A DNA stretch of 46,289 nucleotides from Pseudomonas palmensis (GTDB lineage: Bacteria; Pseudomonadota; Gammaproteobacteria; Pseudomonadales; Pseudomonadaceae). Positions 8,290-16,379 of this stretch are shown one piece after another. The DNA is taken from assembly GCF_017848315.1 (NCBI RefSeq), contig NZ_JAFKEC010000044.1, positions 1 to 46,289 on the forward strand, given 5' to 3'. Under the pieces are notes generated by a model. The model did not search any database. It saw nothing but the letters and a program-made list of their open reading frames with translations, and was not told where the DNA came from. Each line of letters begins with the position of its first letter. Positions within the stretch are counted from its first letter, which is position 1. Both the position numbers and the translations under genes were made by a program.

Positions 8290-9630
8290 ATGATCCACAG
8301 CCAAAGCACTCCCCTGGCCCAGCCATCGGCCAGTACCCCGCACGCCGGTATCGGCGACAAGATCCGTGGCGCCATGGGCGTCGGCAAGACCCGCTGGGTG
8401 ATGCTGGCGCTGGTATTCTTCGCCACCACCCTGAACTACATCGACCGCGCCGCACTGGGCGTGATGCAGCCGATCCTGGCCAAGGAAATGAGCTGGACGG
8501 CGATGGACTACGCCAACATCAACTTCTGGTTCCAGGTGGGCTACGCCATCGGCTTCGTGCTGCAGGGCCGGCTGATCGACCGCATCGGCGTCAAGCGCGT
8601 GTTCTTCTGCGCGGTGCTGCTGTGGAGCCTGGCCACTGGCGCCCACGGCCTGGCCACCTCGGCGGTGGGCTTCATGGTCTGTCGCTTCATCCTCGGCCTG
8701 ACCGAAGCGGCCAACTACCCGGCCTGCGTGAAGACCACCCGGCTGTGGTTCCCGGCGGGCGAGCGGGCGGTGGCCACCGGCATCTTCAACGCCGGCACCA
8801 ACGTCGGCGCCATGTTCACCCCGATGCTGCTGCCGCTGATCCTCACCGTGTGGGGCTGGCAGGCGGCGTTCATGGCCATGGGCGCGCTGGGCCTGGTGTG
8901 GGCCACGTTCTGGGGCCTGAAGTACTTCAACCCGGAAAACCACCCGAGCGTGAGCAAGGCGGAACTGGCGTACATCCAGAGCGAGGTCGAGCCTGAACAG
9001 GCGGCCGTGCCGTTCACCCGTATCCTGCGCATGCGTGGCACCTGGGCCTTTGCCCTGGCCTACTCGATCACCGCGCCGGTGTTCTGGTTCTACCTGTACT
9101 GGCTGCCGCCGTTTCTGAACCAGCAGTACAACCTGGGCATCAGCGTCACGCAGATGGGCATCCCGCTGATCGTGATCTACCTCAGTGCCGACTTCGGCAG
9201 CGTGGGTGGCGGGATCCTGTCCTCGTTCATGATCGGTCGCGGCATGGCGCCGGTGAAGGCGCGGCTGCTGTCGATGCTGCTGTTCGCCACCACCATCGTC
9301 GGGGTGATCTTCGCCGCCGGCGCCAGCAGCCTGTGGGTGGCGGTACTGGCCATCTCCCTGGCGATTGCCGCGCACCAGGCGTGGACCGCCAACATCTGGA
9401 GCCTGGTGATGGACTACACGCCCAAGCACATGATGAGCACCGTGTTCGGCTTTGGCGGCATGTGCGCGGCCACCGGGGGGATGTTCATGACCCAGATCGT
9501 GGGGCATGTGCTGACCAGCACCAACAACAACTACACCGTGCTGTTCACCATGATTCCGGCGATGTATTTCATCGCGCTGCTGTGGATGTATTTCATGGCA
9601 CCGCGCAGGATCCCGACAGTCGAGGCGTAA
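8290..9630 (+). CDS. MFS transporter, anion:cation symporter type; probable hydroaromatic or aromatic acid importer
   Basis: A 446-residue inner-membrane protein with about 12 transmembrane helices. LNYIDRAALGVMQP in the first helix is typical of the ACS family (hexuronate, galactonate and aromatic acid transporters). The cytoplasmic loop motif GRLIDRIGVKR is the MFS signature between helices 2 and 3. I chose ATG 8290: the open frame reaches back to 8158 but the extra 44 residues are polar and not family-like, although the ribosome site (ACGGGT) is weak. Its divergent pairing with quiC suggests uptake of shikimate, quinate or dehydroshikimate (inference). Confidence 0.85.
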   Translation: MIHSQSTPLAQPSASTPHAGIGDKIRGAMGVGKTRWVMLALVFFATTLNYIDRAALGVMQPILAKEMSWTAMDYANINFWFQVGYAIGFVLQGRLIDRIGVKRVFFCAVLLWSLATGAHGLATSAVGFMVCRFILGLTEAANYPACVKTTRLWFPAGERAVATGIFNAGTNVGAMFTPMLLPLILTVWGWQAAFMAMGALGLVWATFWGLKYFNPENHPSVSKAELAYIQSEVEPEQAAVPFTRILRMRGTWAFALAYSITAPVFWFYLYWLPPFLNQQYNLGISVTQMGIPLIVIYLSADFGSVGGGILSSFMIGRGMAPVKARLLSMLLFATTIVGVIFAAGASSLWVAVLAISLAIAAHQAWTANIWSLVMDYTPKHMMSTVFGFGGMCAATGGMFMTQIVGHVLTSTNNNYTVLFTMIPAMYFIALLWMYFMAPRRIPTVEA

Positions 9631-9634
9631 GCCC

Positions 9635-9680
9635 GGGCTGCAATGCAGCCCTTCGCCAGCAACGCTGGCTCCTACAGGGA
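9635..9680. repeat. Hairpin plus single REP-like element between convergent genes
   Basis: GGGCTGC-AAT-GCAGCCC (9635-9651) is a perfect hairpin just after the MFS stop. A REP-like sequence follows (TTCGCCAGCAACGCTGGCTC, 9652-9671, continuing TCCTACAGG) and runs over the stop codon of the TIM-barrel gene at 9672. Confidence 0.6.
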
Positions 9681-10493
9681 GCCGGCGTTCATTACCTTGC
9701 GGGCCTTCTCCAGCGCCCACTGCGCGCGCTGCAGCGCACTCACCCCCTGCTCCAGCAACTGGCGCGTGGGGATCTCCAGGCTCAGCGGCAGGTCGGCCGG
9801 CAAGCTGTGCAGCAACCCGTTCAGGTCGCACTCCCCATCCCCTGGAAAACGTCGCTCGTTACGCGCCTGACGCAGGATCTCGGCCATGTCGTCGGGGCGC
9901 GGGCCCGCCACGTCGCACAGTTGCGCGTAGCGGATGCGCGAGGCCGGCAAGCGGCGCAGGTCTTGCAGGCGCGACGCCGAGCGATCGAAGTGGAAGGCAT
10001 CGACCAGCACGCAGCCGTTGGCGCGCCCGGCGTTTTCGACGATGCGGGTGGCCTGGGTCAGGTCCTTGGCATCGGTCCACGGCATGAACTCCAGGTGGGG
10101 GTGCAGGCCATACGGCGCGGCCAGGTCGCACAGCGCCGCGAAGTTGTCGGTCAGGCGCTGTTCATCCGGGTCGTTGCCGGCAACCAGCAGCTCGCTGGCA
10201 CCGAAGTCGGCGCCCACCGCGAGCAGGGCCTCGAAGTCGGCGACGCGGGTGTCGGGCTTGAGCCGCAGAATCTCCACATCGAGCACCCGGATGCCGGTGT
10301 CGCGCAGGCGCTCGGCTGTCTGCCGGCGCAGGCCGGCGTCGCTTGCCAGCGGGAAGTGGTGTTCTTCGGGGGTGGCCGGCTCGAGGCGCAGGCCGACATG
10401 GCTGTAGCCGGCCCGGGCGGCGACTTCGACCATCCGGGGTGGGGACAGCTCAAGGACAGTGAGGGCGGCCAGGGACATGACACGTGGGTTCAT
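9672..10493 (-). CDS. Sugar phosphate isomerase/epimerase-family TIM-barrel protein, QuiC-like
   Basis: A 273-residue Xylose-isomerase-like/AP-endonuclease-2-like TIM barrel. Its putative metal ligands, Glu135 (HLEFMPW), Asp165 (VLVDAFHF), Gln191 (YAQLCD) and Glu240 (LSLEIPT), with His168, fall at almost the same positions as in the dehydratase domain of QuiC, and it shares FPGxGExDLxG. It could be a dehydratase or isomerase acting on a related ring compound. I chose ATG 10493 because the probable promoter -10 (AATAAT, 10530-10525) covers the earlier ATG at 10526. No clear Shine-Dalgarno is present. An IclR-type palindrome sits in the promoter. Confidence 0.75.
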   Translation of the reverse strand: MNPRVMSLAALTVLELSPPRMVEVAARAGYSHVGLRLEPATPEEHHFPLASDAGLRRQTAERLRDTGIRVLDVEILRLKPDTRVADFEALLAVGADFGASELLVAGNDPDEQRLTDNFAALCDLAAPYGLHPHLEFMPWTDAKDLTQATRIVENAGRANGCVLVDAFHFDRSASRLQDLRRLPASRIRYAQLCDVAGPRPDDMAEILRQARNERRFPGDGECDLNGLLHSLPADLPLSLEIPTRQLLEQGVSALQRAQWALEKARKVMNAGSL

Positions 10494-10524
10494 GGAGGAG
10501 TCTCGGGTGCGTTGTTGTATTTGC

Positions 10525-10552
10525 ATTATTTAGAACTTAGTTCCAATTTCAA
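10525..10552 (-). promoter_or_regulatory. Promoter with IclR-type operator for the TIM-barrel gene
   Basis: On the minus strand, TTGAAA (10552-10547) and AATAAT (10530-10525) are spaced by 16 bases. Between them lies GGAACTAAGTTCT (10544-10532), a near-palindrome GGAAC-N3-GTTCT. The same motif occurs upstream of the flavoprotein gene at 11538-11552, so both are probably controlled by the IclR regulator encoded between them. Confidence 0.65.
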
Positions 10553-10611
10553 TGCAAGTACAAAAAAAACAGCTTTGCGCTCCGCAAAACTGCCTTTGTT
10601 TGCCTGAGGGC

Positions 10612-10637
10612 CGCTTCGCTGGCTTGCCAGCGAAGCG
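10612..10637. repeat. Perfect 11-base hairpin downstream of the iclR-type gene
   Basis: CGCTTCGCTGG (10612-10622) pairs with CCAGCGAAGCG (10627-10637) around a CTTG loop. It ends one base before the regulator's stop codon. No T-run follows on the minus strand, so it is either a REP-related element or a weak terminator. Confidence 0.6.
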
Positions 10638-10638
10638 T

Positions 10639-11415
10639 CTAGACAAACAGCTCCGACGCCGGGCTGGCCGCCGACAGCTCGGCCGCCGCCGCCAGCAACG
10701 CCGGCGCCAGCTCGTGCAGGCGCGCCTCGTTCAGGCGTGCGGTCGGCCCGGCCACGCTCAACACCCCGACCACATGCCCATCCTGCGGGTGTCGCACCAC
10801 CGCCGCCAACGCCGACGTACCCAGCGCCGAACTCTCCACCACCCACGCATAACCCAGTTCCCGCGCCATGCGCAGGCGTTCCAGCAGCTGGGCATTGGAA
10901 GCCGGCGCGTTCGGCCCGAAGTCCTCGCGCCGGCCCACGCCCTGGCGCTCCACCAGCAGCAACGCCTGGGCATCGCTCAGGCTGGCCAGCCAGGCATGCC
11001 CCGAGGCGCTGTAGAACAGCGGCGCCTCACGCCCCATGTCCGGGTCGTAGCGCAGGCCGGAGCGGGCGCCCTGGGCCTTGGCGATCCACACCTGGCGCTC
11101 GCCGTCGATGATCCCCAGCCGCACCAGCTCGCCGGTCTGCGCGGCCAACTGGTCGAGAATCGGCTGGACGATGTCGGCACCGCTCTGGGCCAGGTAGCGA
11201 AAGCCCATGCCCACCAGCTTGGTGCTCAGCAGGTACCGGCTGTTTTCCGGGTTCTGGCGCACGTAGCCCAGGCGCATGAGCTCGGCGAGCATGCGATGGG
11301 TCGCGCTCTTGGGGATGTCCAGCTGCTCGGCCAGGGTCTGCATCGGCAGCCCGCGCGGCTCGCTGGTGAGGCTTTCGAGAAGGCTGAAAGCACGTTCGAT
11401 CTGACTGCCGGCCAT
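10639..11415 (-). CDS. IclR-family transcriptional regulator
   Basis: A 258-residue protein with an N-terminal winged helix (QIERAFSLLESL near residue 5; recognition region LAEQLDIPKSATHRMLAEL, about 25-43) and a C-terminal IclR effector domain (from about residue 75; YSASGHAWLASL and GVLSVAGP). ATG 11415 is preceded by AGGGA; the 52 residues that stay open upstream are not family-like. It is divergent from the flavoprotein gene and upstream of the TIM-barrel gene, and palindromes of the IclR type lie in both target promoters. The ligand is unknown; many family members sense aromatic or carboxylic acids. Confidence 0.9.
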   Translation of the reverse strand: MAGSQIERAFSLLESLTSEPRGLPMQTLAEQLDIPKSATHRMLAELMRLGYVRQNPENSRYLLSTKLVGMGFRYLAQSGADIVQPILDQLAAQTGELVRLGIIDGERQVWIAKAQGARSGLRYDPDMGREAPLFYSASGHAWLASLSDAQALLLVERQGVGRREDFGPNAPASNAQLLERLRMARELGYAWVVESSALGTSALAAVVRHPQDGHVVGVLSVAGPTARLNEARLHELAPALLAAAAELSAASPASELFV

Positions 11416-11537
11416 GGTCACGGTCCCTGAAAATTTCGCCGATTCTAAAGAGCGCCGGGCAAAGCGCAAACCACTGTTCGATCTTCGCCCAACTTTGCAG
11501 GCGACGACCTTGGCAGCCGACGTGCAATCATAGAATA

Positions 11538-11552
11538 TGGAACTTCGTTCCA
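11538..11552 (+). promoter_or_regulatory. IclR-type operator in the flavoprotein promoter
   Basis: TGGAACTTCGTTCCA is a perfect palindrome (six-base arms, three-base centre). It follows a possible -10 TAGAAT (11531-11536) directly, so binding would cover the transcription start. Known IclR-family sites share the TGGAA-N-TTCCA form. Confidence 0.7.
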
Positions 11553-11585
11553 AAATAATAATTGCGCGCACTGCGAGGACCCAGC

Positions 11586-13304
11586 ATGACTGCCCACACC
11601 CCTACCTCCCGCCCGGTGGACTGCGATGTCCTGGTCATCGGCTCCGGCGCTGCCGGCCTGAGCGCCGCGGTGACCGCCGCCTTTCACGGGCAGAAGGTCA
11701 TCGTGGTCGAAAAGGACCCGGTGTTCGGCGGCGCCACGGCCTGGTCCGGCGGCTGGATGTGGGTACCGTGCAACCCGCTGGCACAGCGCGCCGGCATCGT
11801 CGAGGACCGTTCGCTGCCGCGCACCTACCTGCAACACGAACTGGGCGAACGCTTCGAACCGGCGATGATCGATGCGTTCCTGGAGGCGGCGCCCCACATG
11901 GTGTCGTTCTTCGAACGCCATACCGCCCTGCAGTTCGCCGACGGCAACGGCATTGCCGATATCCACGGCGACACGCCCGGGGCCGGCACGGGCGGGCGCT
12001 CGGTGATCGCCGCCCCGTATGACGGGCGCAAGGTCGGCAAGCTGCTCAGGCAGCTGCGCCGCACGATGCGCGAAACCTCATTCATGGGCATGCCGATCAT
12101 GGCCGGCAAGGACCTTACCGCCTTTCTCACCCTGACCCGTTCGTGGCGCTCGCTGCTGCATGTGGGCAAGCGCCTGGCACGCCATCTGCTCGACCTCGCA
12201 CGCTACGGCCGGGCGATGCAGCTGGTCAACGGCGTGGCCCTGATCGCGCGCCTGGCCAAGTCGGCCGAAGACCTCGGCGTGCTGCTGTGGGCATCGGCCC
12301 CGGCGCAGCGCCTGCTGCACAACGCTGGCCGCGTGACGGGGGCGGTGGTGCAGACGGCCAACGGCGACGTGAGCATTCATGCGCGCAAGGCCGTGGTGCT
12401 GGCAGCCGGCGGCTTCCCCAACGATATCGAGCGGCGCAAGGCGCTGTTCCCGCGTACCCCCACCGGGCATGAGCACCTGGCCTTGCCGCCGCTGGGCGCC
12501 AGCGGCGATGGCCTGCGCCTGGGCGAGAGCGTGGGCGCACACGTGGTCGACGACCTGGCAAGCCCGGTGGCCTGGGCCCCGGTGTCGAAAGTGCCGTACA
12601 AGGACGGCAGCTTCGGCCATTTCCCGCACATCATCGAACGTGCCAAGCCCGGCATCATCGGTGTGCTGGCCAACGGCAAGCGCTTCGTCAACGAAGCCAA
12701 CGGCTATTACGACTACGTGAGCGCAATGGTCGCCAGCGCGCCCGGCGAGCAGGTAGCCTCGTGGCTGATCTGCAGCCACGCCTTCCAGCGCCGCTACGGC
12801 CTGGGCATCTCCCGGCCCTTCCCACTGCCGGTGGCGCCCTTCATTCGCAGCGGCTACCTCAAGTGCGGCGACAGCATCGAGGCGCTGGCCATCGCCTGCG
12901 GCATCGACCCCCAGGGCCTGAGTGCCACGCTCAGCGACTACAACCGCCATGCGCGCCACGGCGAAGACCCGCAGTTCGGCCGTGGCAGCACGCCCTACAA
13001 CCGCAAGCAGGGCGATGCGCTGCACCGGCCCAACCCGTGCGTGGCGCCCATCGAGCAGGGGCCGTTCTATTCGGTGAAGGTGGAGCCGGGCTGCTTCGGC
13101 ACCTTTGCCGGGCTCAGGACCAATGCCCACGCCCAGGTACTGGATGCACAGCAGCAGCCGATTGCCGGCCTGTATGCCGCCGGCAGCGACATGCTCAGCA
13201 TCATGGGCGGGCATTACCCGGCGGGCGGGATCAATCTGGGGCCGGCGACCACCTTCGGCTACATCGCCGGGCGGCACATTGCCGGGGTCAGTGCCTACGA
13301 GTAG
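11586..13304 (+). CDS. FAD-dependent oxidoreductase, 3-ketosteroid dehydrogenase/fumarate reductase family
   Basis: A 572-residue FAD_binding_2 flavoprotein. The dinucleotide fold is at the N-terminus (VIGSGAAGLSAA, residues 17-28; Glu42 for ribose binding), followed by GGATAWSGGWMWVP. The C-terminal HYPAGGINLGPATTFGY (about 543-559) is the KstD-type signature with Tyr544. Such enzymes desaturate a ring ketone or carboxylate next to a carbonyl. No steroid genes lie nearby. The setting between shikimate and protocatechuate genes makes an alicyclic acid or cyclohexanone substrate more likely (inference). ATG 11586 follows GAGGA at 11574-11578. No signal peptide is seen. Confidence 0.8.
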   Translation: MTAHTPTSRPVDCDVLVIGSGAAGLSAAVTAAFHGQKVIVVEKDPVFGGATAWSGGWMWVPCNPLAQRAGIVEDRSLPRTYLQHELGERFEPAMIDAFLEAAPHMVSFFERHTALQFADGNGIADIHGDTPGAGTGGRSVIAAPYDGRKVGKLLRQLRRTMRETSFMGMPIMAGKDLTAFLTLTRSWRSLLHVGKRLARHLLDLARYGRAMQLVNGVALIARLAKSAEDLGVLLWASAPAQRLLHNAGRVTGAVVQTANGDVSIHARKAVVLAAGGFPNDIERRKALFPRTPTGHEHLALPPLGASGDGLRLGESVGAHVVDDLASPVAWAPVSKVPYKDGSFGHFPHIIERAKPGIIGVLANGKRFVNEANGYYDYVSAMVASAPGEQVASWLICSHAFQRRYGLGISRPFPLPVAPFIRSGYLKCGDSIEALAIACGIDPQGLSATLSDYNRHARHGEDPQFGRGSTPYNRKQGDALHRPNPCVAPIEQGPFYSVKVEPGCFGTFAGLRTNAHAQVLDAQQQPIAGLYAAGSDMLSIMGGHYPAGGINLGPATTFGYIAGRHIAGVSAYE

Positions 13305-13360
13305 GCGCGCCGGCTGCTGCTAGACTGGCGACCCGACTCCTTCATGAAAGCCAGCCGACC

Positions 13361-14272
13361 ATGGACCAGATCAGCGCGATGCAGGCGTTTCGCCGCGTGG
13401 TAGAGAGTGGTGGTTTCAGCGCCGCTGCGGCCCTGACCGGGCAATCGCACACCGTGCTGTCGCGCCAGGTCAAGAACCTGGAGCGCCACCTCGGTACCCA
13501 GTTGCTCAGCCGCACCACGCGGCGCCTGCACGTCACCGAAGCCGGCGCACTGTGCTACCGCCATTGCGTGCAGGTGCTGGAGCAGCTCGAAGCCATGAGC
13601 CTGGAGATTTCCGAACACCAGCAGCAACCCACAGGCACCCTGCGCCTGAGCGTGGCCACGGCATTCGGTGAACTGGAGCTGGGGCGCTGGCTACCGGACT
13701 TCGTCGAGCGCTTCGACCAGTTGCAGGTGGAGCTCATCTGCACCGACCGCTTTGTGGACATGCTCGAAGAAGGGGTCGATGTGTGCCTGCGGGTGACCAC
13801 CCACCTGCCCGACTCCAACCTGGTGGCCCGGCAACTGGCCGTCAGCGAAGTCGTGCTGGTAGCCGCCCCCGCCTACCTGCAGCGCTGGCCGGCCCCCATC
13901 GAACCGCACACCCTGGGCGAGCATGCGTTGCTCGGCTACAACCGCCTGGCCCAGCCGCAACGGCTGAGCCTGCAGGGGCCCGACGGGCAGCGTCTGGACG
14001 TGGCAATGCCCAGCCGGCTGAGCGCCAACTCGCCGATGGCGTTGCGTGCGGCGGCCATTGCCGGCCTGGGTATCGCCAGCTTCGACCGCTTCATCGTGCA
14101 TGACGCCCTGCTCGACGGGCGCCTGGTACAGGTGCTGCCCGAATGGCAGCAGCCCTCCCGGCACGTGTACGCGATGTTCCCCCAAAGCCGCTATCTGGCG
14201 CCCAAGGTTCGGGCATTGGTCGAGTATGCGCGGGCGTACTACGCTGAACCACGATGGGAAATCAAGATGTGA
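13361..14272 (+). CDS. LysR-family transcriptional regulator
   Basis: A 303-residue LysR-type regulator. The N-terminal winged helix-turn-helix reads ISAMQAFRRVVESGGFSAAA with LSRQVKNLERHLGTQLLSRT at about residues 31-50. The rest is the two-lobed periplasmic-binding-like effector domain (TLRLSVATAFGE near residue 92). The N-terminus is of the AaeR/DhcR-like group and not of the PcaQ type, so I do not assign it to the palindrome before pcaH. It lies 56 bases after the flavoprotein gene in the same direction and may be read from that promoter. Confidence 0.88.
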   Translation: MDQISAMQAFRRVVESGGFSAAAALTGQSHTVLSRQVKNLERHLGTQLLSRTTRRLHVTEAGALCYRHCVQVLEQLEAMSLEISEHQQQPTGTLRLSVATAFGELELGRWLPDFVERFDQLQVELICTDRFVDMLEEGVDVCLRVTTHLPDSNLVARQLAVSEVVLVAAPAYLQRWPAPIEPHTLGEHALLGYNRLAQPQRLSLQGPDGQRLDVAMPSRLSANSPMALRAAAIAGLGIASFDRFIVHDALLDGRLVQVLPEWQQPSRHVYAMFPQSRYLAPKVRALVEYARAYYAEPRWEIKM

Positions 14273-14372
14273 TCTGTGCAAGAAGCACACAGGTTCTGGG
14301 CTGCTTCTGCCGTATTTGTGCGTTCGTTGTTTGATTAACCTTCTTTCGATTGTTCATCAGAGGGTTTCAACC

Positions 14373-14843
14373 ATGAAAGCACTTCGAGTTACCGCCGCCG
14401 GCTTGCTGTTGGCAGCTTGCGCCACTACCGCCGTGGCTGCGGTCTGCTACTGCACCGCCCCACTCATCTCCCTGCCGAAAAATGCGCTGACCTGGAAAGT
14501 GGTACCGGGCACCAACAACAACGTCACCTACGCCAACGTGCAGGGCGACATCCTGGGCAATGGTGCCTACGAGGCCTTCGTCAGTTTCCGTCCCGGTGTG
14601 GACAATGGCTACCACACCCACACCGAGACGTTGCCGACCGTGGTGATGAGCGGCGTGTTCTACGCCCGCATCAAGGACAAGAACGGCAAGCTGGTCGAGA
14701 CCGAGTACCCGGCCGGTTCGTACTACCAGTTGCCGGCCGGGCTGGAACATGAGAGCGGTTGCAAGATGACCGCCAAGAAGGAGCCTTGCCTGCTGTTCCA
14801 GTACCAGCGCAACCACTTCGACCTGAACCCGGTGCCCCGCTAG
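14373..14843 (+). CDS. Exported cupin-domain protein, probable lipoprotein
   Basis: A 156-residue protein with an N-terminal signal. LLLAAC (Cys16) fits a lipobox; a signal-peptidase I site after VAA (residue 23) is the alternative. One cupin domain follows: NGYHTHTETLPTVV near residue 80 holds the metal-binding histidines and PAGSYYQLPAGLEHESG near 117 is the second motif. Substrate and reaction are unknown. It ends six bases from the pcaG stop, so pcaHG and this gene are convergent and no room is left for a terminator. AGAGGG precedes ATG 14373. The 100 bases upstream hold only a weak hairpin (GTGC-AAGAA-GCAC). Confidence 0.7.
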   Translation: MKALRVTAAGLLLAACATTAVAAVCYCTAPLISLPKNALTWKVVPGTNNNVTYANVQGDILGNGAYEAFVSFRPGVDNGYHTHTETLPTVVMSGVFYARIKDKNGKLVETEYPAGSYYQLPAGLEHESGCKMTAKKEPCLLFQYQRNHFDLNPVPR

Positions 14844-14849
14844 GCGGCC

Positions 14850-15455
14850 TCAGAAATCGAAGAACACCGTTTCGCCTTCACCCTGGATGCGGATATCGAA
14901 ACGGTAGGCCAGCTTGCCATCCACTTCGCAGCGCCGCGCGACCAAGGTCTCGCGGCGTTGTGGCTGTTCGATCAGGTTGAGCACAGGGCACTTGGCATTG
15001 GCCTGGCCCTCGTCGTCGAAGTACAGCCGCGTGTGCAGATGGATGTTGATGCCGCGGGCGAACAGGCTGACATTGATATGCGGTGCCATCGGCACGCCGG
15101 CGGCATTGGCGACCACACCGGGCTTGACCGTCTGCAGCGTCCATTCACCGGCATCGAAGGTGGTGGCGGTGCGTCCGAAGCTGTTGAACGGTTGTTCCAG
15201 GTTGAATTCGCTGTGGTACTGCCCGGCCGCGTCGGCCTGCCAGAACTCCAGGAACGAGTCGCGCACCAGGTGGCCGTTGCCGTCGTAGACGTGACCGATC
15301 AGCAGGATGTGCTCGCCGGGCGCATCGCTGCGCGCCATGCGGTTCCAGATTTCCTGGTCACGGGTCGGGTTGCCGGCCGCTTCCAGGGCCAGGCCGATGT
15401 GCACGTAGGGGCCGGCGGTCTGCGATGGGGTTTCCGGCAGCAGTTCGATAGGCAT
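14850..15455 (-). CDS. pcaG: Protocatechuate 3,4-dioxygenase alpha subunit
   Basis: 201 residues, the standard PcaG length. It begins MPIELLPETPSQTAGPYVHI, typical of the family. The alpha subunit forms the heterodimer with PcaH and lines the active site but does not bind iron. The enzyme opens the protocatechuate ring between the two hydroxyls to give 3-carboxy-cis,cis-muconate. ATG 15455 follows GAGGAG and comes 11 bases after the pcaH stop, so pcaHG form one transcription unit. The open frame extends upstream through pcaH in another register and is not used. Confidence 0.97.
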   Translation of the reverse strand: MPIELLPETPSQTAGPYVHIGLALEAAGNPTRDQEIWNRMARSDAPGEHILLIGHVYDGNGHLVRDSFLEFWQADAAGQYHSEFNLEQPFNSFGRTATTFDAGEWTLQTVKPGVVANAAGVPMAPHINVSLFARGINIHLHTRLYFDDEGQANAKCPVLNLIEQPQRRETLVARRCEVDGKLAYRFDIRIQGEGETVFFDF

Positions 15456-15466
15456 GGCGGGGCTCC

Positions 15467-16186
15467 TCAGCGGTTTTCGAAGTGGGTCTTGCGCTGGCCG
15501 CGCAGAACGATGTCGAAGCGGTAGGCCAGGCAGTCCATGGGGTTGGCATTGGCCATGTCGAGCCGGGCGATCAGGCTCTGTACCGCGTCCGGGTTGGCGA
15601 TCGACTTGACGATCGGGCACATCGGGATCAGCGGGTCGCCTTCGAAGTACAGCTGGGTGATCAGACGCGTGGCAATCGACGGGCCGCTGATCGACACGTG
15701 GATATGCGCCGGGCGCCAGTCGTTGGGGCCGTTGCGCCACGGGTACGGGCCCGGCTTGATGGTACGGAAACTGTAGTAGCCCTCGCTGTCGGTCAGCGCA
15801 CGCCCCACACCCCCGAAGTTGGGGTCCAGCGGCGCCAGATAGCGATCGTTCTTGTGGCGATAGCGGCCGCCGGCATTGGCCTGCCACATTTCAACCAGGG
15901 TGTGCGGGATCGGCTTGCCGTACTGGTCGCACACGCGCCCGGCCACGATGATGCGCTCGCCGATGGGCAGGCCGCCGTGGTTGAAGTTCAGCAGCAGGTC
16001 ATTGTCGTGCTCGGCAAATTTCAGGTGGGAGAAATCCGGCCCAGTGCTTTCGCTGACGGACTGTGGAATGCTCACCAGCGCCTGGCGAGGCGAGCGCGCG
16101 ACGGAGGTCTTGTAGTCGGGGGTAAGGGCTTTCGGATGCCAGTTCCGATCACGGATAACGAAACGACTGGTGTCTTGTGCAGACAT
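15467..16186 (-). CDS. pcaH: Protocatechuate 3,4-dioxygenase beta subunit (iron-binding)
   Basis: 239 residues, the usual PcaH size. The non-haem Fe(III) ligands are Tyr109 (GGRYRHKND), Tyr148 (PGPYPW), and His161 and His163 (RPAHIHVSISG), each one position from the classical 408/447/460/462 numbering once its offset of 300 is removed. With PcaG it catalyses intradiol cleavage of protocatechuate. AGGAG precedes ATG 16186. A strong palindrome of the PcaQ type lies about 105-120 bases upstream. In this window it would use the protocatechuate made by QuiC. Confidence 0.98.
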   Translation of the reverse strand: MSAQDTSRFVIRDRNWHPKALTPDYKTSVARSPRQALVSIPQSVSESTGPDFSHLKFAEHDNDLLLNFNHGGLPIGERIIVAGRVCDQYGKPIPHTLVEMWQANAGGRYRHKNDRYLAPLDPNFGGVGRALTDSEGYYSFRTIKPGPYPWRNGPNDWRPAHIHVSISGPSIATRLITQLYFEGDPLIPMCPIVKSIANPDAVQSLIARLDMANANPMDCLAYRFDIVLRGQRKTHFENR

Positions 16187-16289
16187 GCCGTTCTCCTCTT
16201 ATTGGATTTTTGGAGGCCTGTACGGGCAGGAGTGATGGGCAGTGTGGCCGAGGCATGCACCGGCGAACATTGAAAAGAATCCTTGAACC

Positions 16290-16307
16290 CATAACCGTAT
16301 GGTTATG
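16290..16307 (-). promoter_or_regulatory. PcaQ-type LysR operator upstream of pcaHG
   Basis: CATAACCGTATGGTTATG has seven-base inverted arms and a four-base centre. It contains ATAACC-N4-GGTTAT, one base from the ATAACC-N4-GGTTAA site I recall for PcaQ of Sinorhizobium. It lies in the 193-base divergent pcaH-ypfJ region. No PcaQ-like gene is in the window. Confidence 0.6.
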
Positions 16308-16379
16308 TCCAAAGCGCTGACGCCGCCGGGCCGGGTGGACTAATCTTTATCTTCATATTTCAAGCTTGGGAGAACGCTC

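Noticed and set aside
10612..10637. Rho-independent terminator of the iclR-type gene
   Set aside because: The stem is perfect but no T-run follows on the minus strand, so it is listed only as an inverted repeat.
13361..14272. Assigning the LysR gene as pcaQ
   Set aside because: Its N-terminal helix-turn-helix is of the AaeR/DhcR group and lacks the PcaQ-type start.
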